Source: Cycas panzhihuaensis (taxonomy: Eukaryota; Cycadophyta). From it: a stretch of 64,000 nucleotides of DNA. Within the stretch, counting starts at the first letter, position 1. Each line of letters opens with the position of its first letter. This document shows positions 49,459 to 60,812 of this stretch, piece by piece. The translations under genes and the position numbers were made by a program. The notes below the pieces were generated by a model. That model made no database searches and was not told the origin of the DNA. It saw nothing but the letters and a program-made list of their open reading frames with translations. The stretch covers positions 217,069,741-217,133,740 of the forward strand of contig CM041465.1 of NCBI GenBank assembly GCA_023213395.1. Reading direction: 5' to 3'.

Positions 49459-49748
49459 TCTAATACCAAATGTGAGCAATTAGACTAGGATCAAAATGTG
49501 AAGAACACAAGAAATTTAGGTAGAATTGGTCTACTTTCTAAATTGATTTCATTAATTAAGAATGATCTAGTCATATGTACAAGGTGCTATGGTCATATAT
49601 ATAAAATGGGATCGATAACGGTCCATAATTGACTTGTAACTGCCCTGACACTTGTCGTCATATTCAATGTTGACCCTACAAGTCATCAAATATTCTCATG
49701 GCTCACCATTAATCTAATAGGATCCATGTGTAAACATTAATTCTAACA
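49459..49748 (-). repeat. E11 5' LTR (49471-49748) and primer binding site
   Basis: Reverse strand begins TGTTAGAATTAATG at 49748 and ends ATTGCTCACA at 49471. Two bases on is TGGTATTAGAG (about 49458-49468), a decayed initiator-Met-type primer site. A TATA box (TTTTATATATATG, reverse strand) lies near 49592-49604. Confidence 0.8.
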
Positions 49749-50716
49749 TATATAAGAAGAATGTTTTGTTGGAAGTCAAGGGCCTAATATAAGAATTTCC
49801 ATAATGTTATTGTTTAAATAATACTAGGATACCTATATAAGAGAAACCAAAGATTCCTATGTCATCATAACATAATGCCATATATAATATGAATCTCATA
49901 ACTCATCCTATTATGAGAGAGAACTTTGCCCTTAAAATATAGAAATGAGAAATCTAAGTCTAAAGGGTAGGGTGCAATGGACAACACATATTCTAAGGTA
50001 AAGCATCTCTTTTATTTCACTTTTTACTATCCCCCAAAGAAGATTAATCAAGAAATATCTAATATGCAAGCACATTTTAGTGATAAAAGAGTTTATTCAT
50101 GTTCTACTCTTGCAAGTGCATGTAAAGGAGTTGAAGTGGAAGGGCATGGAGTGTTTTTTGTGAAGCCAAACAATAACAAGGGCTCAAGAGGAGTTAATTT
50201 AGCTGTAAAAGCCAAGCAAAGAGAATAACTCCATGGAAAAGGCAAGTTTATCAATAAGGAAATGATAGGAAAGTATCTCCATCAATTTCCCAATTAGAGG
50301 TGTGATTAATATTCAGAGATTTGCCATGGAAATTTATAATTTTCTGTTGCTTTTCTTTTTCTCTTCTTTTTCTATTTATGTTGTAAGTGTATGGCCATAA
50401 TATAGGGCCACAATACTGCAATTCGACTAGGTTGTATGGATGCCATTTAGTCCGTATGACCTTCCTTTGTGATAGTCATATAGTAGGATTATTTAATGGG
50501 CCATACTATTGGATATACAAACATATTACTAGTCCTGAATATAGTCATATGTATGTATATACACCCACACCCACACACACACACCCACCCACCACACTAC
50601 TAAGCATAAAATGACTATATGAGACCCTACTTTTAAAAGAGTTGAAACCTCAATTTTTAGCCATAATTTACCACTGGAAATTATGATGTAAATTCTAAGT
50701 TTTATTTCAGATTTAT
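49749..50716. other. Unassigned DNA between E11 and the tandem array
   Basis: No recognisable coding region. An open stretch at 49977-50228 (83 codons, +) shows no family motif and is probably chance. A CA-rich microsatellite (ACACCCACACCC type) lies at about 50560-50600. Confidence 0.5.
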
Positions 50717-51568
50717 GTTTGAATAATGATGTCCTTATGCTTGTCCTCAAACGTGAAGAATCTATCCTAAAACTACCTTAAATATTTTATGCTTGTTTTG
50801 CATATAGAACTTTAAAAACCTAAATATTTTATTAGAGACCTCATGTTTGAATAATGATGTCCTTATGCTTGTCCTCAAACGTGAAGAATCTATCCTAACG
50901 TAATATACTTGTCAACTTAATTGTAACATTAAATGTAAAGTGTTGTAGCATGAATGTAATGTATTATGTTAGGCTTGTCTCCAACCTTAATGGGTTATTA
51001 GAGACCTCATGTTTGAATAATGATGTCCTTATGCTTGTCCTCAAACGTGAAGAATCTATCCTAAAACTACCTTAAATATTTTATGCTTGTTTTGCATATA
51101 GAACTTTAAAAGCCTAAATATTTTATTAGAGACCTCATGTTTGAATAATGATGTCCTTATGCTTGTCCTCAAACGTGAAGAATCTATCCTAAAACTACCT
51201 TAAATATTTTATGCTTGTTTATGCTTGTTATGGAAAATAAATGGACCATGGTTAGTAGTGTAAACATAACACTCAATGGAAAAAGAATGGTTTTAGGACA
51301 TGGCCCTGTTAGAATATAATGTCTTATCCTTTGTATATTAACGTAATATACTTGTCAACTTAATTGTAACATTAAATGTAAAGTGTTGTAGCATGAATGT
51401 AATGTATTATGTTAGGCTTGTCTCCAACCTTAATGGGTTATTAGAGACCTCATGTTTGAATAATGATGTCCTTATGCTTGTCCTCAACCGTGAAGAATCT
51501 ATCCTAAAACTACCTTAAATATTTTATGCTTGTTTTGCATATAGAACTTTAAAAACCTAAATATTTTA
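50717..51568 (+). repeat. Complex tandem array with captured E12 junction
   Basis: Five units begin GTTTGAATAATGATG at 50717, 50845, 51011, 51139 and 51454. Units 1 and 3 are 128 bp and nearly identical. Unit 2 (166 bp) and unit 4 (315 bp) break off inside the basic unit and continue into sequence of the E12 LTR. Unit 4 also contains the genomic flank of E12: 51228-51451 is identical to 54618-54841 over 224 bp, including the GGCCC target site and LTR start. Unit 5 is partial. The junctions show short shared words (ATGT, TAA). Confidence 0.93.
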
Positions 51569-51617
51569 GGGATACTCTTATATTTATTTTTCCCCCTAGT
51601 GATTTTATATTTATAGT

Positions 51618-51932
51618 TGTTAGATTACTTAAAGTTATTTCATAACTTTAGGCTAAAGTAACTTTATCTAAGTCACTTAAGTGAAATGCACATAAAGTGC
51701 ATTTGGTGTAATTTGAGTGTAATCTCACTTGAATGTCATTAGGCAGGCAAATGTAAATCCTAACCTTAATGAGTATTCCAGTTCAATAAAAGGTGAAATT
51801 ACATGGAGGGAGATTATTATCTCATCTCCTCCTTTTGAGCTCTCATTCTTGAGTCCATATCTTCTTCTTGTCTCCATTCAATCTTGCCATTGTGTAGTGT
51901 TTGTGTGAACAACTTGACCCACTCATCCAACA
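51618..51932 (+). repeat. Old LTR relic related to E10, opposite orientation
   Basis: Colinear with the E10 LTR read in its own sense: shared TAAGTCACTTAAGTGAAATG, AATGTCATT, GAAATTACATGGAG, CTCCTCTTTTGAGCTC-like and GCCATTGTGTAGTGTT blocks in the same order. Starts TGTTAG and ends CATCCAACA. No target duplication is visible. DNA to its right is not recognisable as an element, so it may be a solo or truncated LTR. Confidence 0.7.
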
Positions 51933-54617
51933 AGAGGACCCCATAGTTGGGGTGGTAGAAGAGAAGCAGGTAGCTTGTTGAGAGGGTCATATGGTGCCCA
52001 AACAAAGAGCCAACAGTTGAGCACAAGTTTGGCGAGTTGTTGGAGGTAGTGGGCCAACATTGAGAGGAGTAGTGTGTAGTAGGGTGTTTCATACTTGAGG
52101 AGGGGCGGCAACTTAGTGTGGATGGCAAGCCCACAATTGGGTGCCATAAATTATAACCTTAGATCCTTTAGATTTGCATAGATGCATCGTTGATGTGTGG
52201 AAGGAGAACGTGGTCAAACATGTAGATGAAATGAGTAAATGACAATGCATTTTTTTTTAATGTATGATTTTTTGGTAAAGGTTTTATAAAATTTAACTCA
52301 ATTGGATAGTGATTTGAAATCTATCCTTAACCCCCCTAGCAGACAATAGATGGTCATGCATTGAACCATGCAACCATCACTCTAGATGAAAGAGGCTAAG
52401 CACATTTTCCTAGCTTCATGTTGATTTTTCAGTACACGACCTGGACATTTTCAGCTGTAACTTTTTCATCTAAAGTTAGAATTCAGTTTTGTTAGATTCG
52501 TTGGAAAGTTTGTTTCGATTTCCTTCAAAACAAACAGTTTCAAGACTATATTGGGTTTTGATTTTTGACACGTTTTTTTAAGGTCAAGTTTAAGGCAAGT
52601 GGTGAAGAGACCTTTTGCAATTTCATTTTAAAAAAAATTTCAAGCATATTTTCCTTTAGAATTGTTAAAATATTGATTATGATACATAAGTGCTATAAGC
52701 GCTCATGCGAGAACCCATTTTATGAGAAGTACATGTGATGAAATGTCACATTTATGGTAGAATGCATGCACATAGTTGGTTAAGTGCTTCATTTGGACCT
52801 TGCATCTCATTTTATCAATTGAAATCATGTTGTGAGTTTATATTCGGTTATCCTTTGTGGATAACAACAAAAATTGTTGTAGATTACTTGAGGTTTGCAA
52901 TAGTTGGTTGCTAGATACTTGTGCTTTGTTAATATAGGTGGGTTGCAGGTAATTACAAGTGGATGCCCAAGGCAGATTGACTACTTTGTAAGGTCATAGA
53001 CCCAATGTTGTGAGATCTAATAAGGTGAAAACAAGTTTCTTTTTAGGAGTGGGAGAAGAGAAACAAGGATAAAATGTAGTTTAGAGACGAAGACAAAGTT
53101 TGGTGATGTGACAAGACAAAACAAGATTAAACATTATGGGGGATTGTTGGAGAATAATGCTTAATTGATGGCTATTCCATGATTATTGTAATAGCCATCT
53201 TTCAAATGGTGTGCATACACATCTTAAAGAGGTGTGTGTTTGTGTAGATATTAATATGTGAACATTATTAAAATGTGTGTTTAGAGTTCACATATTCATT
53301 TATTCTCATAGGTTATCCTAGAGATTTGCCATTATCATTAGACATCTATGAGGTGAACAATATTTATAAATATGCATCTTATCTAATGCAACAGACGAAG
53401 AGTGATCATTCTTTTCCACTTCTTTTGTATTTTACATTGATGCATATTTCATCTTTCTTCATTATCATAACATACATTTTTATATAATATTTTTATTATG
53501 ATATCTAAGCATTTAATGTGAATTTTTGTTATGATATTTAAACATGATTTTATTTCCATCATTTGATATCATAGTGTGATTTTATTTTCTAATAGATGCA
53601 TTGTGAGGGATCAAATATTTTCTAAGTTTTACTTTTCAAATATTGAGCAAATTGTATATGTCAACAAGATGGAAATTTAAAAATCATTCCTTATTATTAT
53701 TACTACTAGAAGTTAATTTTGTAAATTAAAAACTCCAAAATAAAAAACCAAGGTTAAAAGTCTTAAGGTTAAGGCCTAAAGTTATGGTGCACAATTATTG
53801 AGAAGGAATTTTCTCATAAAAGTTCACTAGAGAAGTGAGTTATCTCACTATAAGTGGGATAAGATGAGAGGCACAAATATTAAGGTAGTGTTAACTCTAA
53901 GTTAATAAAAGAGAGTTGAGAAATAATTTAACCAATAAGCGTTAAGATCAAAAAGGTGATTTCTCAAGGAAGCTAACTTCTTCAAGAGGACTCCTTCACG
54001 AAGAAGACTTTTCAAGGAGTTCCTCGTGTATAAATGTTTGTTAAATGAAGGAGGGGAAAGGTCATCATTTTGCATCACAAATTTTGGAGAATCCATTAGA
54101 GCAAGAAGAATGAGAGCTTGAGGAAAGGAAGGTGCAAGGGGCCTCCACCTAAATTTACCATTCACAGCCAACTTGACATGGAAGGAATGACTAATGTTCA
54201 ACCCAAAGAGTGTCCAATGTACCGTTCTCATTTCTGTTTCAAATATCCTTTTATTTTCTCTAAATTAATTTGTGGATGGGCATTGCATGTGGATGCAAAT
54301 GAACTATGGATATTGTATGTGGATGCAATTGAAGAGGCAAATGAATTGTGGAAATTACATTTTATGGTAAAAGAACCATGGAATCTATGTTCTAAAGGAA
54401 ATGTACTATGGATTTTACATTTTAAGAGAAATGAACAATGGAAGGTTGACTATGATCAAGTAATGAACCATAATGTCGTAATGAGCTAATGAACTATGGA
54501 AATTTCATATTTTATATTTTATATGGTTCATTTGGGTAATATTCATGGCCCTTAAGTGCATTACCACATATCATTATGGCACTTTTTGTGGATGCTTGTT
54601 TATTATATTTCTCATGT
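51933..54617. other. 2.7 kb without a recognised gene
   Basis: No family motif in any frame. The stretch 54290-54520 consists of imperfect repeats of AATGAACTATGGA and TTACATTTT-type words, and the 123-codon open stretch at 54118-54489 mostly reflects these. A cluster of TTTATTATGATAT-like words lies near 53485-53560. Confidence 0.5.
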
Positions 54618-54696
54618 TTATGGAAAATAAATGGACCATGGTTAGTAGTGTAAACATAACACTCAATGGAAAAAGAATGGTTTTAGGACATGGCCC

Positions 54697-54933
54697 TGTT
54701 AGAATATAATGTCTTATCCTTTGTATATTAACGTAATATACTTGTCAACTTAATTGTAACATTAAATGTAAAGTGTTGTAGCATGAATGTAATGTATTAT
54801 GTTAGGCTTGTCTCCAACCTTAATGGGTTATTAGAGACCTCGTGTATAAATACGTAATTAGTCTTTCATAATAGATGAGAGTTCATTATTTCATCATCAA
54901 GCGTCTATTTCTGTTGGGTTGTCTGATCTAACA
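54697..54933 (+). repeat. E12 5' LTR (237 bp)
   Basis: Begins TGTTAGAATATAATGTC, ends GATCTAACA, with TATA-like GTATAAATAC near 54843. Its first 145 bases plus 79 bases of flank recur without change in the tandem array at 51228-51451. Confidence 0.95.
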
Positions 54934-56064
54934 TGGTATCAGAGCACAAGGGCGATTGAATCTGCATTCCAGAGGATTTCCTTACGGTTGTACGACTAGG
55001 TCCATACAACCATACAACAAAAAATTTTTGATCTCAGATCGCCATGAAAATTTGCAAACAAGGGCTCCTCAATCTCCTCATCATTTTTTGTCTAAAGGAC
55101 TGACATCAAATTCGGTCTTTCTACTACTCAAAATCTTCCTCGAAGTCGTACGACTGCCACTGCCTTCTTTAACTATTTTCTCTTCGTATGGACTATTATA
55201 CTAGGCAAATATAGTATCATTTGAAAGCTCTTGTCATAAGCTTTACATCGATATATGATTTGAGGTTATTTGTAACCAAATTCAAAAAATATCAATAAAA
55301 GAGTGAAAAAACCCTAGCCGCCACTTAGGGTTTTGACCTGTTTTTTCTTCTCACTATAGGGTCCAATCAAAAATATAGTTGTAGATCTAAAATCCTTTTG
55401 TAGATACCTTTCATTCGAGACCAGTTTCAGCCCGTTCTGGGAAGGTCAAATTTTGGGTCATTTATTGCTTTGTACCGTTGTCCGTATAACCCCTTGTGGT
55501 AGATTTTCCTCGTTCAGGAAATTATTTTGAAATTTTCTACTGTATTCTTCATTTGCTATTTGAGTATTTCCATATTTCCATTGTAAAAAATTTAAAAAAA
55601 TGGAGAAAAAGAATAAAGTTGATTCTCTCTATTCATCTTCATCATTCTTGCTACTTCTCCATGGGTAGATAACATAGTTTGGCAGCTACCTGTTCCCAGC
55701 CTTAGAGACCCTATTCCAGGGGTCGATAAACATCACGAGGATCTGTTGTTTTGGACTAAGTTCCTTGTGGCTTTTCCGTCCCTTGTGTGAAGGACTGGAG
55801 ATCACACTCCTGAATCAAGCCCTAGATAGAACTTCGCTATAGAATTGACCATTCGGGTACCCTTGGGTATATAGGAGGACCCTATAGGACCTTGAGCCCA
55901 TCCTAGATTAGGAAGCCCGACCGACCACCGAAGCCTCGTAGTGCAGTGGTTAGCGGTTAGCGCCAAGAAGTTACATGTCTCAAATCTGTACTATAGGTTT
56001 GTCGATAGGTCTACGAGTCTAGGCAATCTCGTATCTAGACTTGATAGAATTTATATACCTTATC
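54934..56064 (+). other. E12 leader
   Basis: About 1.1 kb, non-coding. GTAC clusters: 54985-55020 (TTGTACGACTAGG, ATACAACCATACAAC), 55146-55157 (GTCGTACGACTG) and about 55472-55490. A shared block GCCATGAAAATTTGCAAACAAG occurs near 55040-55061. The part 55670-56040 is more GC-rich and reads unlike the rest. Confidence 0.65.
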
Positions 56065-57010
56065 ATGGCCTTCTTTCTTCGACTTTCTGAGTCCAAAAAA
56101 CTCACCGGTGACAACTATGAATCATGGAAGACCAATGAGATCTATCCTTGTGGCTTAGAGTGCTTGGGACCAGACGAAGAGTATCAAACCTGAACTGCTA
56201 GATGTTGTTGAAAAGAAGACGTACCTGGAACAAAAAGGTCTTGCACTCACCTCCATAACCTTGTCAGTTGCAGACATCATCCTACCTCATATAGCCAGTG
56301 CTACTACTCCCCATGAGGCATGGACTATGCTGAAGACATTGTATGCTCAAAAAAACATTGCACACATCATGGCACTCAAAAACCAGATGGTTGTCCTAAG
56401 GATGTCAGAGTTGGAAGATTTCACCACCTTTCTTGGATGATTCAAGCTACTTTATGAGAACCTGGTGTTAGTTGGAGTGAACTATTATGTTGGTGACCTT
56501 ATTGATCTCATAATATACAAACTTCCTGCCCGATTCAAAAACTTTGTCACTTCTTACAAAATGATGGTAGAAATTGCCCAGCCTTCTTTTCGCTCTATTT
56601 GTGGTCAACTCCTGCATCATGAATGAATCGAAGCAAACCTGGAGAACGAGCTAGAGAATGTATTTTCATCTAGAGTGAATATTTGGGTCAGAGGCAACAC
56701 CACTAGAGGAAATCTTTGTGCGCCTGATCGTGGAAGAAAACGGTCTATCAACTACAATCTTGGTAGAGGATGATCCTACCCACTTCCTGCCACACAGAAA
56801 TACACTAGAGGACGTTTCAATCACCAAATCATCTGCTTCTATTGTGGCAAAATAGGTCATTACACCACCGACAGTCACAATCATAAGGTTGATCTAGAAA
56901 GGGGAATTATAGCTTTAGGAAGCTACTCAAGGCAACACAAGAAAAATGAGTCAACTGAGATAGAAGAAGAAGAGACTGCTTTTGTGACCACTCTCACCTC
57001 TACTCTATGA
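56065..57010 (+). pseudogene. E12 gag
   Basis: Starts MAFFLRLSESKKLTGDNYESWK at 56065, the typical opening of a copia gag. The frame shifts soon after (near 56135). Recognisable core: ALTSITLSVADIIL, HEAWTMLKTLYAQKNIAHI (56310-56370), YKLPARFKNFV (56515-56550). A zinc knuckle at about 56832-56875 reads CFYCGKIGHYTTDS, with Ser in place of the last Cys. Stops at about 56440 and 56625 and one near 57008. Confidence 0.9.
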
Positions 57011-58345
57011 AACAAGAATCAAGACGATTGGTTTATAGACTTGGGAACCTCCAGACACATGACCCATAGACGAACTTGGTTCAACAACATAAGTGCTGCT
57101 CAGAATTTCGGATTAGTTGAACTCGGTGATGATACCACTCACCCTATATAAGGACACAAAATCATACCTATTGCCCTGCCAGATGGAAATATTGAAAAAG
57201 TTGGATGTATGCTTTATGTACTAGGGATGACCAAAAATTTATTATTTGTCTCCCAACTTACTGACAATAAGCTCCAAGTTTTATTTGATGGTTATGGATG
57301 TGTTATTTTCAACAAATATAAAGGGAACAAAGTGATTGGTAAAGGTATCAAAACCAATGGATTGTATAAATTTCTAGCCACACCAATTCACTTTGCCCTC
57401 CATGTAATAGACAATGTTGATAATGAAAAACTCTGGCATTTGCGCTATGGTCATCTGTCTTATCATGCTTTGTCTTTGTTAAGTAAACACGATATGGTGC
57501 ATGGACTACGTTGGATAAAAAATCTAATTCAGCTTGTGATGCAGGCATGATGAGTAAGCAACATAGGTTACAGTTTTTGCCCAGTACCACTAGGGCCACT
57601 TGCAAACAACAAATAATACATAGTGATCTATGTGGTCCATTCACCCCACCTTATGTGTAGGGTGCTCGTTACTATTTGACATTTATAGATGATTGCACTA
57701 GAAAGATCTAGATTTATTTTCTTAAATTGAAGTCAGATGTGCTTGACATCTTTCTCAACTTCAAAGCCAAAGTTGAAAGGGAAAGTGGATACTACATCAA
57801 ATGCCTGAGAATTCACTTCAAATGAATTCTTGCATTATTGTAAGAAAATCGGCATACAAAGGCAATTCACAACTCCCTACACTCCTTCATCCAGTGGAGC
57901 GACTGAGAGGAAAAATATGACTATAACTGAAATGACTCGATCTCTACTGAAACAAAAATGAGTAAACAACAAATATTGGGCTGAGGCAACTAACACTGTT
58001 GCTTATCTCCTCAATAGAAGGCCAACCAAAGCTCTAAAAAACATGACTCCTGAAGAAGCCTGGTCAGGCCAGAAGGTTGATGTTTCTCATCTTCGAATAT
58101 TTGGGTCAACTGTCTACATGCATATTCCAACTGAAAAGAGGAAGAAATTAGATGACAAGACCAGAAATTGTATCCTTGTGGGATATAGTGAAGTCTGCAA
58201 AGCATATCGATGCTTGGATCCTCTGATTGACAAGATTTATCTTAGTAGCGATGTATACTTTGATGAAACATATGATGCAACCAAGGATAACAGGACTCCA
58301 ATCTCCACTCAATTGGACAACATTGTTATACCAAGTTGGTCTTAA
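57011..58345 (+). pseudogene. E12 protease and integrase
   Basis: PR near 57030-57065 reads DLGTS where DSGAS is usual, so two active-site neighbours have changed while the Asp remains. IN: MTKNLLFVSQLTDNK (57225-57270), LWHLRYGHLSYHALSLL, HSDLCGPFTPP (57620-57650), FIDDCTRK, a damaged second-Asp region (about 57805-57825) with a frameshift, and SGATERKNMT (about 57895-57920). The C-terminal piece 58043-58345 has TPEEAWSGQKVDVSHLRIFG and MHIPTEKRKKLDDK. Confidence 0.9.
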
Positions 58346-60125
58346 CCTCATTCAAAGGAATCTCAGGACGAACACCACGTAACCATAAATGCATCTCCAT
58401 AGGACATCACTCTGAGTGTATCTAGCGAAACTACAAATCAGGAATCCAACTCATTCGAACAAAATGCCGTCATTAATAACCCAGATCATTCTACTACTTC
58501 ATCACAAAAAAAAATACCAAAATGGTATTTAAAAACAATGGAGGAATCATGAATAAATCCAGATCATATGTAAGAAGGAAGAAGAACTAGAAGTCAAATT
58601 CCCTATGGACTCACTGCACATCATGATATCTCATTTCAGCAAGCTCAAAAAGATCCTCATTGGACCAAAGCAATGGATGAAGAAATGGAGTCTATCTTAC
58701 ACAATGAAATATGGGATCTGATAGACCCACCACAAGATAAACCCATTATTGTTTGTAGATGGTTGTACAAAATTAACGAAAAGGTAGATAGTTCAATTGA
58801 GAAATACAAGGGCCAACTGGTAGCAAAGGGATACTCTCAAACTCATGGGATAGACTATAAAGAAAGATTTGCTCCTATCAGTAAAATGATAACTCTTAGA
58901 ACATTGATTGCTTTGGTTGGACAAAATAATTGGCCTGTGTATCAGATGGATGTCAAAGGAGCCTTTCTCAATGGGGATCTTTAAGAAGAAGCGTACATGG
59001 AGCAACCTTTGGGATATGTATCTCATGGACAAGAGCATCTTGTCTGCAAACTTAATAAAGCCCTCTATGGGTTGAAGCAAGCTCCGAGATCATGGTATGC
59101 CAAGATTGACTCCTACTTATGAAGTCTTGGAATGAGACGATCAGATGCAGATTTAGGACTTTACATTCATATCGACAAGAATGGCCGGATCACCATTCTT
59201 GTATTGTATTTAGATGATCTAATACTTACTGGGAGCAACTCAGACTAGATCAACTCCTTATGACTCTAACTGTCAAAAACTTTCGAAATGATGGACCTAG
59301 GAGAAATTCACTATTACCTAGGTATAGAGATCCATAAACAGGAAGATGAAATCTTTATACATCAAAGCAAGTATATGGTTCGAATACTAAAAGACTTCAA
59401 CATGATAGATTGCAAACCTATCTCAACACCTATGAGCACTGGGACTAAGCTGACTGCTGATCCAGATGGAAAGCCAATGAATGAGACCCTTTACAAGAAA
59501 TTGGTCAGAAATCTTATATATCTTACCACAACTCGACCGGACATAGTATATGTTGTGGGGCTAGTCTCAAGATTCATGTCTACACCAAAAGAATCTCATT
59601 GGAAAGTAGCCAAACACATTCTAAGATACTGACAAGGGACAAAATCCTATGGTATTCACTACAACAATCGAGGAACAAATCAGTTAATCGAGTTTACTGA
59701 CTCAGACTAGGTAGGAGACATTGACAGTATGAAATGCATCTCTGGGTATTGTTTGATTTAGGAAATGGAATCATATCATGGAGAACGAAGAGGCAACCCA
59801 CTGTCTCATTATTCACATCTGAAGTCTCAATCATCATGTGAGGCTATCTAGCTCAGGCGCCTTTTGGAAGAGTTACAATTTCCTCAAAATTCTGCAACTC
59901 CGATCAATTGTGATAACTAGAGCACCATTCAAATGACCAAGAATCTAGTATTTCATGCTCGGACAAAGTATATTGAAGTTTACCATCACTTCATTTAGGA
60001 GAAAGTAGACAGGAGGCAAATTAAGTTGATTTATTGTTCTAGTTCAGAACAATTAGTAGATATCTTCACAAAACCTCTTCCCAAGGAAAAATTTATGTAC
60101 CTCCGAAACAAAATCGGCATGAAAG
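58346..60125 (+). pseudogene. E12 RT and RNase H
   Basis: RT: DEEMESILHNEIWDL (58675-58720), CRWLYKINEK, AKGYSQTHGIDY, DVKGAFLNGDL (58948-58984) then a stop, and the active site as YLDD (about 59208-59220), a conservative change from YVDD. Then IHYYLGIEIHKQ and LIYLTTTRPDI. RNase H motifs near 59700 (SD followed by a stop for Trp), 59810-59850 and 59915-60075 (IFTKPLPKEKF). Stops near 58983, 59120, 59248 and 59631. Confidence 0.9.
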
Positions 60126-60150
60126 AAAAGGATCAGACATTAAGAGGGGA

Positions 60151-60367
60151 TGTTAGAATATTATGTCTTATCCTTTGTATATTAATGTAATATAACTGTC
60201 AATTTAACTGTAACATAAATGTAACATATTATGTTAGTCTTGTCTCTAACCATAATGGGTTATTAGAGACCTCATGTATAAATATGTAATTAGTCTTTCA
60301 TAATAGGCAAGAGAGTTCATTATTTCATCATCAAGTCTCTGTTTCTCTTGGGTTCTCTAATCTAACA
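60151..60367 (+). repeat. E12 3' LTR (217 bp)
   Basis: Begins TGTTAGAATATTATGTC after the purine tract and ends TAATCTAACA. It lacks about 20 bp present in the 5' copy, between two AATGTAA words, which fits deletion by short-repeat recombination. Confidence 0.95.
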
Positions 60368-60589
60368 GGCCCGACAATGAATGTCTACTTTATAGAATAA
60401 TGATTTATTCCATTCCATTGCAAAATTCTCTCTATTTCATTTATTTGTTATTTCAATCGTCTTTGGTATGGGAGTGACTTAAGGCATAGCCATGAAACTT
60501 AATAAATGGGCCTTGAACAATATATTGTCATAAATGATGAAACTTTAAAACCATACCAAATCTATTTATCATTCTTTGCTTGGGGAACC

Positions 60590-60812
60590 AAAGTAGTTCA
60601 TATGCACTAGGATGCATGTGATCTCATACACTGGGATGTATGGGGGCTATATGATCTAGGGAGCAAAGGGGGTCATATCCACTGGGATGCATGTGATTTC
60701 ATACATGAGGATGCATGAGTGTCACTGTTCTAGGAAGCAAAGTAGTTCATATGTATTGGGATGTATATTACCTCATGCACTGGGATATATGAGGGCTATA
60801 TCCTCCAGGAAG
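60590..60812 (+). repeat. Three-unit tandem repeat (74-75 bp)
   Basis: Units 60590-60664, 60665-60738 and 60739-60812 each run from AAAGTAGTTCAT-like to GGAAGC-like text and each contain two CACTGGGATGCATG-type words. Degenerate copies of the TGGGATG word continue to about 61095 (for example near 60890, 60955, 61015, 61046 and 61084). Confidence 0.88.

Larger units (their letters stand above)
40642..49748 (-). mobile_element. E11: Ty1/copia-like element seen only as 5' LTR and leader, split by E10
   Basis: A reverse-strand 5' LTR (49471-49748) and primer site are followed by leader sequence 48943-49470, then E10, then 40642-41214. AGATT flanks E10 on both sides (41210-41214 and 48943-48947), so these two pieces were once joined. 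E9 begins at 40641 and may also be an insertion in the same leader. No E11 coding region is visible. Confidence 0.7.
54697..60367 (+). mobile_element. E12: Ty1/copia element with both LTRs
   Basis: 5671 bp, target duplication GGCCC (54692-54696 and 60368-60372). Order: 5' LTR, primer site TGGTATCAGAGCAC (from 54934), leader, gag, PR, IN, RT, RNase H, purine tract TAAGAGGGGA (60141-60150), 3' LTR. The LTRs differ by roughly 7% of aligned bases, plus an about 20-bp deletion in the 3' copy. Confidence 0.96.

Noticed and set aside
49977-50228. 83-codon + strand open stretch starting MDNTYSKVKHLF
   Set aside because: No recognisable domain, no supporting neighbour, and length within chance range for this composition.
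50560-50600. CA/CCA-rich run as a possible telomere-like repeat
   Set aside because: Units are ACACCC and CACA mixtures, not the plant telomere unit; an ordinary microsatellite.
51307-51451. An independent solo LTR of the E12 family
   Set aside because: It is only the first 145 bases of the LTR and shares 79 bases of E12 genomic flank, so it is a copied junction, not an insertion.
54118-54489. 123-codon + strand open stretch
   Set aside because: Its second half follows an imperfect nucleotide repeat (AATGAACTATGGA type); no family motif. Likely chance.
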